Assembly (NCBI RefSeq): GCF_000797465.1 | Contig: NZ_JSWG01000015.1 | Coordinates: forward strand, 248,001 to 312,000 | Length of the DNA: 64,000 bases | Origin: Psychroserpens jangbogonensis | GTDB lineage: Bacteria; Bacteroidota; Bacteroidia; Flavobacteriales; Flavobacteriaceae | Reading direction: 5' to 3' | Shown here: positions 63,274 through 64,000 of the stretch, piece after piece | Layout: the number at the start of each line of letters is the position of its first letter | Position numbering within the stretch: position 1 is the first letter of the stretch | Program-made: the position numbers and the translations under genes | The notes under the pieces: model-generated | Databases searched by the model: none | Told to the model about the DNA's origin: nothing | Seen by the model: only the letters and a program-made list of their open reading frames with translations

Positions 63274-64000
63274 TTAAAATTGATCTATAATCATTGTTGC
63301 TACACGCAAAGCTTCAGTGCCATCATGAAGTGTGACAATAGGAGTAGTGTTGTTATTGATAGCATCTGCGAAGGTTTCTAATTCGTCTAAAATGGCGTTG
63401 TTATTCGCTATTTCAGGATTGTCGAAATAGATTTGCTTTTTGATACCTTCGGCATTTTGAAGTATCATATCAAAATCTCCAGGTTGCTCAGGTGCATCTT
63501 TCATTTTTACAACTTCACATTTCTTCTCTAAGAAATCTACTGAGATATAAGCATCCTTCTGAAAAAATCGAGTTTTACGCATGTTTTTTAATGAAATACG
63601 ACTTGCCGTTAGATTAGCAACGCAACCGTTTTCAAATTCTATACGAGCATTGGCAATATCAGGTGTATCACTAATTACTGAAACACCACTTGCTGACACA
63701 TGTTTCACTTTAGATTTTACCACGCTAAGGATAATATCAATATCATGAATCATTAAATCTAAAACTACAGGAACATCTGTACCACGAGGATTAAACTCTG
63801 CTAATCGATGTGTTTCAATGAACATTGGATTTTTTACTTGATCCCTTATAGCAATAAAAGCAGGATTAAATCGCTCTACGTGTCCAACTTGTCCACGAAT
63901 ATCATGTTTGGATAAAAGCTCTCTTATGTGTTCAGCTTCTTCAACTGTATTTGTGATGGGCTTTTCTATGAAAATATGTTTTCCCTTAGCGATTGCTTTT
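63274..64000 (-). CDS. Gfo/Idh/MocA-family oxidoreductase (partial, runs off the right edge)
   Basis: The frame is open to the window end, giving 241 residues of the C-terminal part. It contains the family motif AIAKGKHIFIEKPITNTVEE (EKP), GQVGHVERFNPAFIAI, VVLDLMIHDIDIIL (catalytic His) and a beta-sheet dimer domain. It is an NAD(P)-dependent sugar or inositol type dehydrogenase; the Rossmann N-terminus is outside. An internal ATG at 63825 is not a start, because the EKP motif lies upstream. Confidence 0.9.
   Translation of the reverse strand, partial: KAIAKGKHIFIEKPITNTVEEAEHIRELLSKHDIRGQVGHVERFNPAFIAIRDQVKNPMFIETHRLAEFNPRGTDVPVVLDLMIHDIDIILSVVKSKVKHVSASGVSVISDTPDIANARIEFENGCVANLTASRISLKNMRKTRFFQKDAYISVDFLEKKCEVVKMKDAPEQPGDFDMILQNAEGIKKQIYFDNPEIANNNAILDELETFADAINNNTTPIVTLHDGTEALRVATMIIDQF

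Overview
The window is AT-rich chromosomal DNA from a member of the Flavobacteriaceae (Bacteroidota), probably marine. Five things in the sequence point there: type IX secretion C-terminal domains on extracellular proteins; Bacteroidota-style promoters (a TTTG-like -33 and TAnnTTTG -7); almost no Shine-Dalgarno sequences; the lineage-typical order bamD-rpoZ-coaBC-DUF4835-recN; and many families largely confined to the phylum (DUF4835, DUF6913, DUF2911, Lacal_2735-like, YbbR between a GT2 and coaE). I see no rRNA, tRNA, CRISPR array, insertion sequence or prophage, and no gene-free stretch longer than about 205 bases.

Region 1 (1-11.8 kb, minus strand) is the most distinctive part. It is a compact photolyase/cryptochrome locus in two blocks. 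The upstream block runs TetR-type regulator, ABC1 kinase-like protein, flavin reductase, SDR-DUF2867, a 47-aa DUF2256 Cys-rich protein, cry-DASH, Fe-S bacterial photolyase, then a third photolyase/cryptochrome. The downstream block runs an uncharacterised 149-aa protein, TIGR03643/DUF2805, GTP cyclohydrolase I, a 75-aa helical protein, an SDR with a degenerate active site, glutathione peroxidase and a Lacal_2735-like protein. Both blocks begin with nearly the same ~50-bp promoter/operator block (3166-3222 and 11743-11799), which suggests one regulon for repair and protection against light or oxidative damage, possibly controlled by the TetR-type protein.

Region 2 (11.8-33.5 kb) is mixed housekeeping: an aquaporin, a DUF2911 protein, a Na+/solute symporter with a 31-aa membrane companion, a PIG-L deacetylase, a secreted PQQ-type sugar dehydrogenase, dnaA with a low-molecular-weight phosphatase, ribD, prmC, ligA, two related multi-pass membrane proteins around a DoxX gene, and a UshA-type nucleotidase split into two genes.

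Region 3 (33.5-41 kb, plus strand) is a conserved core: DUF6913-dapA, then bamD-rpoZ-coaBC-DUF4835-recN, then fabI. Region 4 (41-50 kb, plus strand) holds type IX secretion cargo: two modular adhesin-like proteins with near-identical C-termini and terminators, a CRTAC1-type FG-GAP protein, and directly after it a decayed copy of that gene. Region 5 (49.8-64 kb) has GT2-ybbR-coaE, a histidine kinase/response regulator pair, a cold-shock protein, miaA coupled to a potassium channel with a zinc-ribbon tail, a DUF3857 protein, an exonuclease/GIY-YIG protein with an apparent ATT start codon, yggS, DUF1015, 3-hydroxybutyryl-CoA dehydrogenase and a partial Gfo/Idh/MocA oxidoreductase.
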